Assembly (NCBI GenBank): GCA_004356215.1
Contig: SMXR01000070.1
Span: forward strand, 1 to 11,563
DNA length: 11,563 bases
Direction: 5' to 3'
From: Alphaproteobacteria bacterium
Lineage (GTDB): Bacteria; Pseudomonadota; Alphaproteobacteria; Sphingomonadales; SMXR01
The position numbers and the translations under genes were made by a program. Below are positions 1-8,586 of this stretch, piece by piece. The notes beneath the pieces were generated by a model. The model did no database searches. It was not told where the DNA came from and saw only the letters and a program-made list of their open reading frames with translations. Positions within the stretch are counted from its first letter, which is position 1; each line of letters begins with the position of its first letter.

Positions 1-960
1 CTCTTCGGTCAATAATTCAGTCTGTTTTTCCGCTTCCGCCCTAGCTTCCTTCTCCTGGGAAATGGCTATAGAAAGATTGTTCAGCATTGAATCCATGGCA
101 TTGCCAATTTCTGCAATCTCATCGTGCCCCCTAAAGCCACATCTTGCTTCGAGATTTCCCTTCATCACCTGGTGTGACGTCAAAGCCAATTTGTTGGCCC
201 TGACCATGACTTTTTTTCGCATAAACAAGGCCGATGCTAGTCCGATAAACGCCAAAAACCCGCTTAGGATGGCGATTAATGTCATCAGTGATTCAGACCT
301 GCCGGTCAATATGTCAAGTTGGGATAGCGTGCGTTTATCCACCATCTCGATAAACTCGCCGATGGGTCGCATTATCAGGGCTACTTCGGTGTGGTACTCG
401 TCGCTATGAAGAAGGGCGAGGGCAAAGGCGGGATCGGGATCTCCAACCCTTTCAAATTTGCCGGAGCCATCATCAAAACGACCGATTATAGCCTGCTGGG
501 TAATGAATTCGAGTTTGGCCAGGTCATCCGAACGGTGTTTGGCCTCGGTCAATTTGGCGAATTCCTCGACGGTGACACCAACCTCCAACAGTCGGGCCTC
601 CAGGCTTAATGCAACCCCTTCGCCTTCGCTCATGAGGGGTTGGCCCGCGACCAAAAGATCCCAGTATACCCCTTCGTAACCGTTCGGGCGTGCCTCGTCG
701 CCGTCCATTATTGCCAAAACGCGCTCAAAATACCCAAGAAATTTGGGGTCTGATGTCGCCGCATAGGATCGAGCGAACCGGGTGAGATCGCCGGAATAAT
801 GGCGCAACTCGTCAGCCAGATGCAAAGTTTTGACTCGGTTCGCCTGGGCATTTTTAACTTCAAGAATATTGTTTAAACAGAGCACCGTGCTGACAATTAT
901 AGCCAGTGATAATGTCGCGACCAAGACTACATAAGACCGCAAGAAGTTTTGAATTTTCAT
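1..960 (-). CDS. HAMP-domain transmembrane sensor, C-terminus cut by the window edge
   Basis: The minus strand is open from an ATG at 960 to base 1, giving 320 residues without a stop. Residues about 8-30 form a first membrane segment. Residues about 45-215 form a periplasmic helical sensor region containing a DLTRFARSYAATSDPKF stretch and a PNGYEGVYWDLL stretch, a pattern I associate with sensor regions of HAMP-containing kinases, cyclases and SpoIIE-type phosphatases. A second membrane segment lies at about 223-247, followed by a HAMP domain at about 248-298 with a DEIAEIGNAMDSML helix, then the start of a charged helix rich in Glu, Ala and Lys. The output domain lies outside the window, so histidine kinase, diguanylate cyclase, adenylate cyclase and phosphatase remain possible. 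An AGGGGG ribosome site 9 bases upstream supports the start. It diverges from the antiporter gene. Sensor architecture is fairly certain; ligand and output are unknown. Confidence 0.85.
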   Translation of the reverse strand, partial: MKIQNFLRSYVVLVATLSLAIIVSTVLCLNNILEVKNAQANRVKTLHLADELRHYSGDLTRFARSYAATSDPKFLGYFERVLAIMDGDEARPNGYEGVYWDLLVAGQPLMSEGEGVALSLEARLLEVGVTVEEFAKLTEAKHRSDDLAKLEFITQQAIIGRFDDGSGKFERVGDPDPAFALALLHSDEYHTEVALIMRPIGEFIEMVDKRTLSQLDILTGRSESLMTLIAILSGFLAFIGLASALFMRKKVMVRANKLALTSHQVMKGNLEARCGFRGHDEIAEIGNAMDSMLNNLSIAISQEKEARAEAEKQTELLTEE

Positions 961-969
961 GTCAAGTTA

Positions 970-975
970 CCCCCT
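970..975 (-). promoter_or_regulatory. Ribosome binding site of the HAMP sensor gene
   Basis: The minus strand reads AGGGGG here, 9 bases before the ATG at 960. It is the only purine-rich site near that start and supports it. Confidence 0.6.
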
Positions 976-1006
976 ATTAAGGTGCCAAAAACGGTAGGAA
1001 TAAACT

Positions 1007-1036
1007 TTGACCCTCAAAAGAGTTCAATGCAATAAA
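1007..1036 (+). promoter_or_regulatory. Possible sigma-70 promoter for the antiporter operon
   Basis: TTGACC at 1007-1012 could be a -35 box, with AATAAA (1031-1036, 18-base spacer) or CAATAA (1030-1035, 17-base spacer) as a weak -10. The -35 is good but the -10 is poor. The region 961-1088 is AT-rich and must hold promoters for both divergent genes. This is a guess from motif resemblance. Confidence 0.25.
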
Positions 1037-1044
1037 ATTTGCAT
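1027..1044. repeat. Inverted repeat in the divergent spacer, possible operator
   Basis: ATGCAA (1027-1032) and TTGCAT (1039-1044) are perfect inverted copies with a 6-base AT spacer. The element overlaps the proposed -10 region between the sensor and antiporter genes, where a regulator dimer could bind. Six-base arms in AT-rich DNA can also occur by chance. Confidence 0.3.
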
Positions 1045-1100
1045 ATTTTCGATTTTTGCTTTGAAATGATTTCTTTATAGCTTTAGGAATGAAAAAGCAG

Positions 1101-1107
1101 GGCGGGG
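1101..1107 (+). promoter_or_regulatory. Ribosome binding site that favours the antiporter start at 1113
   Basis: GGCGGGG lies 5 bases before the ATG at 1113. The upstream in-frame ATG at 1089 has only AGGA directly touching it, which is too close to work as a Shine-Dalgarno. The later start also puts the hydrophobic signal peptide near the N-terminus. Confidence 0.65.
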
Positions 1108-1112
1108 TTCAA

Positions 1113-2981
1113 ATGACTAACAAACAATGTCTGAAATCTGCGATCGTTGCGCTTCTGGGCACATTACTTTTGCCTGGAACCGCCTTTGCCGCCGGGGGGG
1201 AAATGCCCTCGCTGGTTCATGACATCGGGATAAGTCTTTTGCTGGCCGGGGTTTTGGCGGTTATTTGTGTCCGCCTGAAGATCCCCAGTATTGCCGCCTT
1301 TCTGGTGGCCGGGATTATCGCCGGACCGATCGGGCTTGGCCTGGTAACAGACTCGGGCAACATCGATACAATATCCCAGCTCGGTTTTATCTTTTTGTTG
1401 TTCATGATCGGGCTGGAAATAGACGTTAAAAAAATCTTCAATAGTGGAAAAACGATCATTGTGACGGGTTTGTTACAATTCCCGTTGAGCCTGCTGTTTG
1501 GCTTTGGGGTAGTGAAACTATTGCTGCTTCTCGGAATTGGCACGGCGGTCTTGAGCGGCTATCCCTATTCCGCCCTCTATATCGGCATTATCATGGCGAT
1601 GTCCTCGACCCTTTTGGTGGTGAAACTGTTCCAGGTGAATTTTGAACTGGATACCGAACCGGGCCGAATAGCCCTTGGTCTTCTGATTTTCCAGGACATC
1701 TGGGCGATCATAGTGATTTTGATCCAACCCAACCTCAGCAACCCGGAAATTGTCCCGATCCTTATGTCGTTCCTGGGTATTGCACTGCTGATCGGCAGTA
1801 CTGTCGCCTTGTCCCGTTATCTGGCTGCGATCGGTTTTAAATGGATTGCCAAGGTGCCGGAACTGATCCTGTTGGCGGCGATCGCCTGGTGTTTCCTGGT
1901 GGTGTTTTTGGGGATGAATTTGGACACGATCACCGAAACTTTTATGGGCTTTAATTTACACATGGCGGTTGGCTCCGGCATGGCTGCCATGATTGCCGGG
2001 GCGACGATTGCCAACCTCCCTTACAGCACCGAAATAATCTCCAAGGTTGAAATCGTGAAGGACTTTTTTATCACTCTGTTTTTTGTCGGCCTGGGAATGA
2101 GCATCCCGGCGGTGGAAGGACTGGACATCCCGATCTTTGCTTGCGTTTTGGCCTTTTTGGCCCTGCTGACCCGCCAGGTGGTCTTTTTCCCGCTGTTGTA
2201 TGGCACCGGCTGTGACCAGCGGAACTCGCAGGTGTCGTCAATCAGGTTAGCGCAAATTTCGGAATTCGGGTTGGTGATTGCCTTCCTTGGGCTGCAACTG
2301 GGCCATATCAACCCGGGGCTGTCCAGTGCAATTATTTTCGCCTTTATTTTAACCGCTTTGATTACCCCACTGCTTTATTCCAACGCCTATGGAATTCACG
2401 ATAAACTAAAACCGTTTCTTACAAAAATTGGTTTCAAGCCGCCCAAGGAAAGTGAAAAAGAGGAAGGGAAAATTTATTCCCTGGCCCTGCTGGGTTTTCA
2501 CCGGGTCGCGTCCTCACTTTTGCATGAAATTGGCCGGACAGACCCTGAATTTTTGAAAAATACCCTGGTGGTGGATTTCAATGTCAAAATCCACAAAAAA
2601 ATTGCCAGCCGGGGGGTTACGGTAAAATATGGCGACCTGGCTAACAATGAGACCCTGCACCACGCTGGAATTGACACCGCCAAAATTGTTGTTTGCACCA
2701 TTCCCGATGACTTGCTGCGCGGGGTGACAAATGCAAAACTTGTAAAAGCGGTGCGGGAAATGAACCCCGGAGCAACAATCATTGCCAACGCGGTTGAGTT
2801 TAAGGATACCAAGAAAATTTATGACGCAGGTGCCGACTTCGTCTATCTTGGACGGGTTGAAACCGCGCGGGGAATTATGGATGTCATCAACAAAACCCTG
2901 ACCGGAGAGCTGAAAACTTTCCGCCAGGTGCTGGAAGAAAAAGAAGGCGAAATTCACACAAGAAAAGAAGTGTTTGAATAA
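1113..2981 (+). CDS. KefB/CPA2-type cation:proton antiporter with C-terminal RCK (TrkA-N-like) domain
   Basis: This 622-residue inner-membrane protein should exchange a monovalent cation (K+ or Na+) for protons. From the ATG at 1113, residues 1-27 read as a cleavable signal peptide ending in GTAFA|AG. About a dozen hydrophobic segments follow from roughly residue 35 to 430, with CPA2 features such as KIPSIAAFLVAGIIAGP, FLLFMIGLEID and GLLIFQDIWAI. After a charged linker, residues about 455-575 form a Rossmann-like ligand-sensing domain (ALLGFHRVASSLLHEI; VVDFN; GDLANNETLHHAGI), ending in a charged helix. The nucleotide-binding loop has G-F-H-R-V-A in place of the usual GxGxxG, so NAD(H) binding may be altered. 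The start at 1089 would add eight residues and is less likely. The phosphoesterase gene begins right after its stop. Family is confident; the transported ion is not known. Confidence 0.9.
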   Translation: MTNKQCLKSAIVALLGTLLLPGTAFAAGGEMPSLVHDIGISLLLAGVLAVICVRLKIPSIAAFLVAGIIAGPIGLGLVTDSGNIDTISQLGFIFLLFMIGLEIDVKKIFNSGKTIIVTGLLQFPLSLLFGFGVVKLLLLLGIGTAVLSGYPYSALYIGIIMAMSSTLLVVKLFQVNFELDTEPGRIALGLLIFQDIWAIIVILIQPNLSNPEIVPILMSFLGIALLIGSTVALSRYLAAIGFKWIAKVPELILLAAIAWCFLVVFLGMNLDTITETFMGFNLHMAVGSGMAAMIAGATIANLPYSTEIISKVEIVKDFFITLFFVGLGMSIPAVEGLDIPIFACVLAFLALLTRQVVFFPLLYGTGCDQRNSQVSSIRLAQISEFGLVIAFLGLQLGHINPGLSSAIIFAFILTALITPLLYSNAYGIHDKLKPFLTKIGFKPPKESEKEEGKIYSLALLGFHRVASSLLHEIGRTDPEFLKNTLVVDFNVKIHKKIASRGVTVKYGDLANNETLHHAGIDTAKIVVCTIPDDLLRGVTNAKLVKAVREMNPGATIIANAVEFKDTKKIYDAGADFVYLGRVETARGIMDVINKTLTGELKTFRQVLEEKEGEIHTRKEVFE

Positions 2982-3827
2982 ATGCGAATTGTCCAGATAA
3001 CCGATACCCACATTATGAAAGAAGGTGAACTTCTTTACGGAACCACAGATACTGCCAAGCACTTGCGGGCGGTCATTGCCGAGGTTAATTCTGCGGACCC
3101 AAAAATCGATTGTGTCCTGATTACCGGGGATTTGGTTGAGCAGCCGAATGAGGAGGCTTTCCACCACTTCAAGAAAATTATAAGCGGGATTAAGCCCACT
3201 TCCTTCCTGCTTCCCGGTAACCATGACAACCCCGAAATGATGGCAAAAGTATTTGAAGGTGGCCAGGAATTTCCGCCTCTTGAAGAGCCGTTCCAGTATA
3301 CCCTTGAAGATTTTGAAGTCCGGATTTTAATGCTCAACAGCCATCAGGCTGGAAGCGATTTGCCGGCCTTTGGCAAGGACCGCCTGGCCTGGCTGGAGCA
3401 AACCCTGGCGACATCCAAAAAGCCGGTATTGATCGCCATTCACCACCCGCCAATGGAAACCGGGATGTCCATGGTCGATATGGTCGGCCCTGAGTGGTAT
3501 CAGGGTCTGGACCACCTTATTGCTAAAAGCCCCGAGGTTAAGCTGGTTATCTGTGGGCACGCCCATTCCACCCTTACCGGCACTCTTGGCGGTGTGCCTG
3601 TCTACATGGCTTCCAGCTCGGCGTATCAGCTTGCCGTCCCAAGGGGATTAGACCGTGCTCCTTTTTTTATTTCGATGCCGGCTTCTGCGGTTCTCCATGA
3701 ATGGAATGGCGATCATTTCAGAAGCGGGCCTCAGGCCTGGCCGGCGGGGTCTGATGAAAAACGCATCGATGCCCTTTCGGGAATGGATTGGGACTCCCTA
3801 AAAAAATCAATGCGCGGGAAAAAATAG
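2982..3827 (+). CDS. CpdA-like class III metallophosphoesterase
   Basis: This 281-residue cytoplasmic protein has the complete calcineurin-like dimetal site: DTH at residues 8-10, GDLVE at 49-53, GNHD at 79-82, HHPP at 154-157 and GHAH at 192-195. The spacing and the HIMKEGELLYG segment resemble the 3',5'-cyclic nucleotide phosphodiesterases of the CpdA/Icc group, which use Fe/Mn-type dimetal centres and hydrolyse cAMP. Phosphodiester substrates other than cAMP are equally possible in this family. The ATG directly abuts the TAA of the antiporter gene, with no clear Shine-Dalgarno, so translational coupling and one operon are likely. Whether the enzyme signals to the antiporter is unknown. Length is close to the family norm. 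Family assignment is strong; substrate is inferred. Confidence 0.88.
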   Translation: MRIVQITDTHIMKEGELLYGTTDTAKHLRAVIAEVNSADPKIDCVLITGDLVEQPNEEAFHHFKKIISGIKPTSFLLPGNHDNPEMMAKVFEGGQEFPPLEEPFQYTLEDFEVRILMLNSHQAGSDLPAFGKDRLAWLEQTLATSKKPVLIAIHHPPMETGMSMVDMVGPEWYQGLDHLIAKSPEVKLVICGHAHSTLTGTLGGVPVYMASSSAYQLAVPRGLDRAPFFISMPASAVLHEWNGDHFRSGPQAWPAGSDEKRIDALSGMDWDSLKKSMRGKK

Positions 3828-3837
3828 GTTTTTTTTT
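3819..3837. terminator. A/T-rich inverted repeat with T-run, weak terminator candidate
   Basis: Six A, then TAGG (which contains the phosphoesterase stop), then nine T form an A-T hairpin that would end in a T-run on the plus strand. On the minus strand it lies just past the 3' end of tRNA-Leu. No GC-rich stem is present, so intrinsic termination would be weak. It could serve either convergent unit. Confidence 0.25.
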
Positions 3838-3844
3838 ATTAAAA

Positions 3845-3933
3845 TGGTGCCCTCCCCCGGACTCGAACCGGGACGAACATTGCTGTTCGAGGGATTTTAA
3901 GTCCCTTGCGTCTACCAATTCCGCCAGGAGGGC
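3845..3933 (-). tRNA. tRNA-Leu, anticodon UAA
   Basis: On the minus strand an 89-base class II tRNA folds fully. The acceptor stem GCCCTCC pairs with GGAGGGC, followed by discriminator A and an encoded CCA. The anticodon arm AGGGA/TCCCT encloses the loop CTTAAAA, giving anticodon UAA, which reads UUA and UUG. The long variable arm is CGAACA, GCAA loop, TGTTCG, typical of leucine tRNAs. The T arm is CCCGG-TTCGAGT-CCGGG. It is convergent with the phosphoesterase gene and divergent from the thiC leader. No copy of its 3' end was seen elsewhere in the window, so there is no sign of an integrated element here. Confidence 0.97.
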
Positions 3934-3957
3934 CCTTTGGAATTGTCCACCTTATGC

Positions 3958-3986
3958 AATATCGGGATTTTAAAATAAAGCGCCAA
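3958..3986 (-). promoter_or_regulatory. Possible promoter of tRNA-Leu
   Basis: On the minus strand TTGGCG (3981-3986) and GATATT (3958-3963) are separated by 17 bases and lie about 24 bases before the tRNA 5' end. Position and spacing fit a sigma-70 promoter for a stable RNA. Motif evidence only. Confidence 0.35.
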
Positions 3987-3996
3987 AGTGTTTCAC

Positions 3997-4026
3997 TTGA
4001 CTTTAATTAGGGGAAAGCCCACGATA
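3997..4026 (+). promoter_or_regulatory. Possible promoter of the thiC leader
   Basis: TTGACT (3997-4002) with ACGATA (4021-4026) gives an 18-base spacer. Transcription would then begin about at the 5' strand of riboswitch stem P1. The -10 is weak. If this promoter is correct, the GGGGAAAGC segment at 4010-4018 would not be in the RNA. Confidence 0.25.
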
Positions 4027-4032
4027 TTTTTA

Positions 4033-4120
4033 TCCATGGGGTGTCCAAATTAGGACTGAGAGCTATTAAAGGATAGTAACCCAGTGAACCTGATCCGGGT
4101 CATGCCGGCGGAGGGATGGA
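4033..4120 (+). ncRNA. TPP riboswitch (THI element) aptamer
   Basis: The conserved THI-box parts occur in order. P1 is TCCAT (4033-4037) with ATGGA (4116-4120). The GGGGTG-like start lies at 4038. CTGAGA is at 4056-4061, a CTAT/ATAG P3 hairpin follows, then GTGAACCTGATC, a P5 helix CCGG (4095-4098)/CCGG (4105-4108), and GCGGAGGGA at the end. The aptamer binds thiamine pyrophosphate and lowers expression of downstream thiamin genes; here it precedes thiC by about 86 bases. The sequence agreement is strong enough that I regard the class as certain; exact ends are approximate. Confidence 0.96.
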
Positions 4121-4160
4121 GCACGTCTTTAAAGCGGGATTTTCTCCTTATTTCTCTGCG

Positions 4161-4206
4161 GCTTTCCCCGGTTTACTAAGTACTTGAATTATTTGGGGAA
4201 ACCAAA
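4161..4206 (+). promoter_or_regulatory. Expression platform of the TPP riboswitch covering the thiC ribosome site
   Basis: The thiC Shine-Dalgarno GGGGA (4195-4199) lies 7 bases before the ATG at 4207. TTTCCCC at 4163-4169 is perfectly complementary to GGGGAAA at 4195-4201 and could mask it. A local hairpin TTTGG (4192-4196)/CCAAA (4202-4206) could also hide it. No GC-rich stem followed by a T-run is present between the aptamer and the ATG, so control at translation initiation is more likely than transcription termination. The pairings are read from the sequence; the switching mechanism is inferred. Confidence 0.55.
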
Positions 4207-6035
<1,829 letters not shown>

Positions 6036-6036
<1 letters not shown>

Positions 6037-6731
6037 TGAAACTGAATACTCCCCTTACCCGCGGCACCTTGGTTGAGCGCTACAAGCGCTTTTTTGGCGA
6101 TGTCAGGCTGGATGACGGCAGCATCGTCACCGCCCACTGCGCTAATTCGGGATCAATGATGAATGTCAAGGAGCCGGGGTCCCCGGTGTGGCTGTCGGCC
6201 AATCAAAACCCCAAGGCCAAACTGGATTGGCGCTGGGAGATGATTGAGGTCGATGGCTCATTAGTTGGGATCAATACCATGCACCCCAACCGTATTGTCG
6301 AGGAAGCCATTTTAGATAACAATATCAAAGAGTTGACGGGTTATGCTGAAGTCCGTCGGGAGGTCAAATACGGCAAGGAAAACAGCCGTATTGACCTGCT
6401 GCTTGAGGGCCCTGGCCGGTGTTATGTCGAAGTAAAAAACGTCACATTAAAGCGCGAAAACCACGCCGAATTTCCCGATGCGGTGACAACCCGGGGGGCC
6501 AAACACCTGCGTGAATTATTGGAAATGGTCAAGGAAGGCCACCGGGCGGTTATGGTCTATCTGGTACAGCGTGCTGATTGTGATTATTTCACCGTGGCCG
6601 GCGACATCGACCCAGAATATGAAAAAGGTTTAAAGGCAGCAATGGCTGGGGGCGTAGAGGTTTTGTGCTACCAATGCCAACTGAGCGAGGAAGAAATCAC
6701 CCTCGATAAACCCCTCAGAATTTCACTTTAA
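6036..6731 (+). CDS. sfsA: SfsA family DNA-binding/nuclease-like protein
   Basis: This 231-residue protein matches SfsA (sugar fermentation stimulation protein A) throughout: an N-terminal OB-like part (RGTLVERYKRFFGDVRL; AHCANSGSM) and a C-terminal nuclease-like part with DLLLEGPGRCYVEVKNVTL and the signature FPDAVTTRGAKHLRELLEM. The E-V-K arrangement resembles the PD-(D/E)XK core. The biological role is still poorly defined; the Escherichia coli protein was described as a DNA-binding regulator of maltose genes. Its ATG overlaps the thiC stop by one base (TAATG), and no good Shine-Dalgarno is seen, so translation is probably coupled to thiC and expression may follow the riboswitch. Its stop lies four bases from the stop of the convergent TPR-porin gene. 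Confidence 0.95.
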
Positions 6732-6735
6732 TTTC

Positions 6736-8586
6736 CTAGAACCTCTTGACGATGCGGATTCGCCCTGAAGCGACCCAGTAATCACCAACGGCAAGAATGG
6801 CCCCGGCGCCACCATAGTACCCCTGCAATGTTGCTTTAAGCACCCATTCGCGATAAAGCGCCAATGTCAGTTCAATGCTGCCGGCAAAAGCGGGTTGGAA
6901 ATTGTCCATGGTGTTGTCTTTCTGGACCCCCGGCGCAATGGTAATGTTCAAGCCGTCATCATCATTGAATTTGAAATACAGGAACACCGGCACCAGATAG
7001 CGCTGGTAAAAGCTCGGGTCATAATAGCCGTTGGGCAAATCCAGGTCATAGCCATACCAGGTGGCGGTAAAGCCGACATCCAGGTTATAATTTGTCCGCC
7101 GCATGGCTTGGCGGATCAGGGTCAGGTCGCCGCGCTTTTGCTGGTTATTGTCATTCAGGTCGGCATAGGTAAACTTGATTGCGGTATACCATTTCAGGTT
7201 GGGCCGGTGGACAATCTCAACCGAGCCTTCGTTACGGACAATCCCCAAAGACAGCGCCCGCGGCGAGGTCAGATAAAAATCCCGGTCAAAGCCAATGTTT
7301 ACGGTGGTTTTGTCGCTGCCCCGGATGTGCAGGTTAACGCCCCCGGCAAAAATCTTTTGGTCCTGAAAATCGGTCTTGGCGACGCCGCCGCGGATCGATC
7401 CCCAAACACCCTTGCCGAGCGGGGCTTCAATTTCAGCCCAAAGGCCGCTTTTGAAAATATCGCCGACGCCATCGATACGTTCAAGCCCGCTGCCGACCGG
7501 GGCATCAAGCGAATAGCCTTCCACGCCGATGCGGAGGTAGGTTCCGGGTTTCAGCGCATAGGTCGCTACTGCCTGGCCACCGATGATATCAATATTATCG
7601 CGGTCGGTGCTGGCGCGGAAATCAACTTCAACATTCGAGCGCACGCTGGCGCCCAGGATTCTCCGGGTCTCAACAACCTCTCTGCTCGGGCCGGTCAGCT
7701 CATCAAGCCGGTCCATAAGCGCAAAGGCTTCATCATATTCCCGCGCCCGGTGGTGGGCAATGGCCCGGGAGATAAGAAGTCCGGCATTATCCGGATTACC
7801 AGCCATGACCGGGTCCGAGGTAGCAAGCGAAGCTTTGGGCATATCCGCCCAGGCCAGCATCAGGGCTTTTTCGCGGGCATAAACCACCGCATCACCGCCA
7901 GCTTCTGCGAAACGGTCCATCAAGCCGGTAGACTTTGCATAATCGCCGCGCCAGGCATATAGCCGGGCCAGAAAAAGAATATAGTCCGGTGAATTGGGGT
8001 TCAATCCCAACAGCTCTTCCAGAACCTGGGTGCCTTCGACAAGTTTATCTTGCCATTGCTTCAAGGTGGCAAAACGCAACAGGTTTTCTTCGGTATGCTC
8101 GAGCCCTAAGTCATAGGCTGTCTGCAAGGAGGCTTCGGCAGCGGGGTAATCCCCCAACCAGCCTTCATAGACCGACCGGTTGCTCAGAAGTTGAGCCTTG
8201 CCGGGATCAAGCGCGATCGCCCGGTTGATGTAAAGAAGACCCTTCTCGGGCTGGTCCGCGGCACCGAATGCGGCAGCGGCCTCAGCCTGCAATGTCGCGT
8301 TTCCGGGCTCAAGATCTGCGGCCCGCGCCTGTGCCTCGGCGGCCTCAAGCGGGCGCCCTTGTTCTGCAATAATATCGGCCAGGCGCTCCCACAAGTCAGC
8401 GCGGTCGGGATCGTTCTGGATAACCTGTTTGTAAAATCCTTCAGCCGCCTGCCAGTATTTTTGACTTTCGGCCACCAAAGCTTTGTTCAGGACATCGTCC
8501 TGGCTGGCCAGTGCAGGCATTGCCAAAGCGGTGCTTGAAAGGATAGTTGCTGACAACATTAACGCTTTTAGTTTTATTTTCTCCAC
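6736..8586 (-). CDS. TPR and outer-membrane beta-barrel exopolysaccharide export protein (BcsC/PgaA-like)
   Basis: The best start is GTG at 8586, with GGAGG six bases upstream, giving 616 residues; the longer reading from 8691 lies inside the glycosyltransferase gene and lacks these signals. Residues 1-27 are a signal peptide (LSATILSSTALAMPALA|S). Residues about 30-310 are helical TPR-like repeats (YWQAAEGFYKQVIQNDP; PEKGLLYINRAIALDP; VLEELLGLNPNSPDYILFLARLYAWRGDY). Residues about 315-616 are alternating beta strands ending in an aromatic residue (IRIVKRF), as in outer-membrane barrels. An NGYYDPSFYQRYLVPV segment at 519-534 resembles the GYxSPQ region of BcsC and PgaA barrels. It is considerably shorter than BcsC. 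The likely role is to collect the polymer in the periplasm and export it. The start overlaps the glycosyltransferase stop by 13 bases, so translation is coupled. Polymer identity is unknown. Confidence 0.82.
   Translation of the reverse strand: MEKIKLKALMLSATILSSTALAMPALASQDDVLNKALVAESQKYWQAAEGFYKQVIQNDPDRADLWERLADIIAEQGRPLEAAEAQARAADLEPGNATLQAEAAAAFGAADQPEKGLLYINRAIALDPGKAQLLSNRSVYEGWLGDYPAAEASLQTAYDLGLEHTEENLLRFATLKQWQDKLVEGTQVLEELLGLNPNSPDYILFLARLYAWRGDYAKSTGLMDRFAEAGGDAVVYAREKALMLAWADMPKASLATSDPVMAGNPDNAGLLISRAIAHHRAREYDEAFALMDRLDELTGPSREVVETRRILGASVRSNVEVDFRASTDRDNIDIIGGQAVATYALKPGTYLRIGVEGYSLDAPVGSGLERIDGVGDIFKSGLWAEIEAPLGKGVWGSIRGGVAKTDFQDQKIFAGGVNLHIRGSDKTTVNIGFDRDFYLTSPRALSLGIVRNEGSVEIVHRPNLKWYTAIKFTYADLNDNNQQKRGDLTLIRQAMRRTNYNLDVGFTATWYGYDLDLPNGYYDPSFYQRYLVPVFLYFKFNDDDGLNITIAPGVQKDNTMDNFQPAFAGSIELTLALYREWVLKATLQGYYGGAGAILAVGDYWVASGRIRIVKRF

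Noticed and set aside
2514..3224. A 236-codon minus-strand frame across the antiporter/phosphoesterase junction
   Set aside because: It is antisense to two well-supported genes, contains no family motif, and has no plausible start context.
3845..3933. tRNA-Leu as an integration site for a mobile element
   Set aside because: No integrase, no repeat of the tRNA 3' end elsewhere in the window, and both flanking genes look like core genes.
3718..3973. Short open frames through the tRNA-Leu region on both strands
   Set aside because: They run through a fully folding tRNA gene and show no protein features.
4121..4180. Intrinsic terminator after the TPP aptamer
   Set aside because: Only a five-base AAAGC/GCTTT stem was found and there is no T-run after it, so a terminator-type switch is not supported.
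6895..7962. A 355-codon plus-strand open frame opposite the TPR-porin gene
   Set aside because: Its translation has no recognisable domain and lies wholly antisense to a gene with clear signal peptide, TPR and barrel features. It is a by-product of the codon use of that gene.
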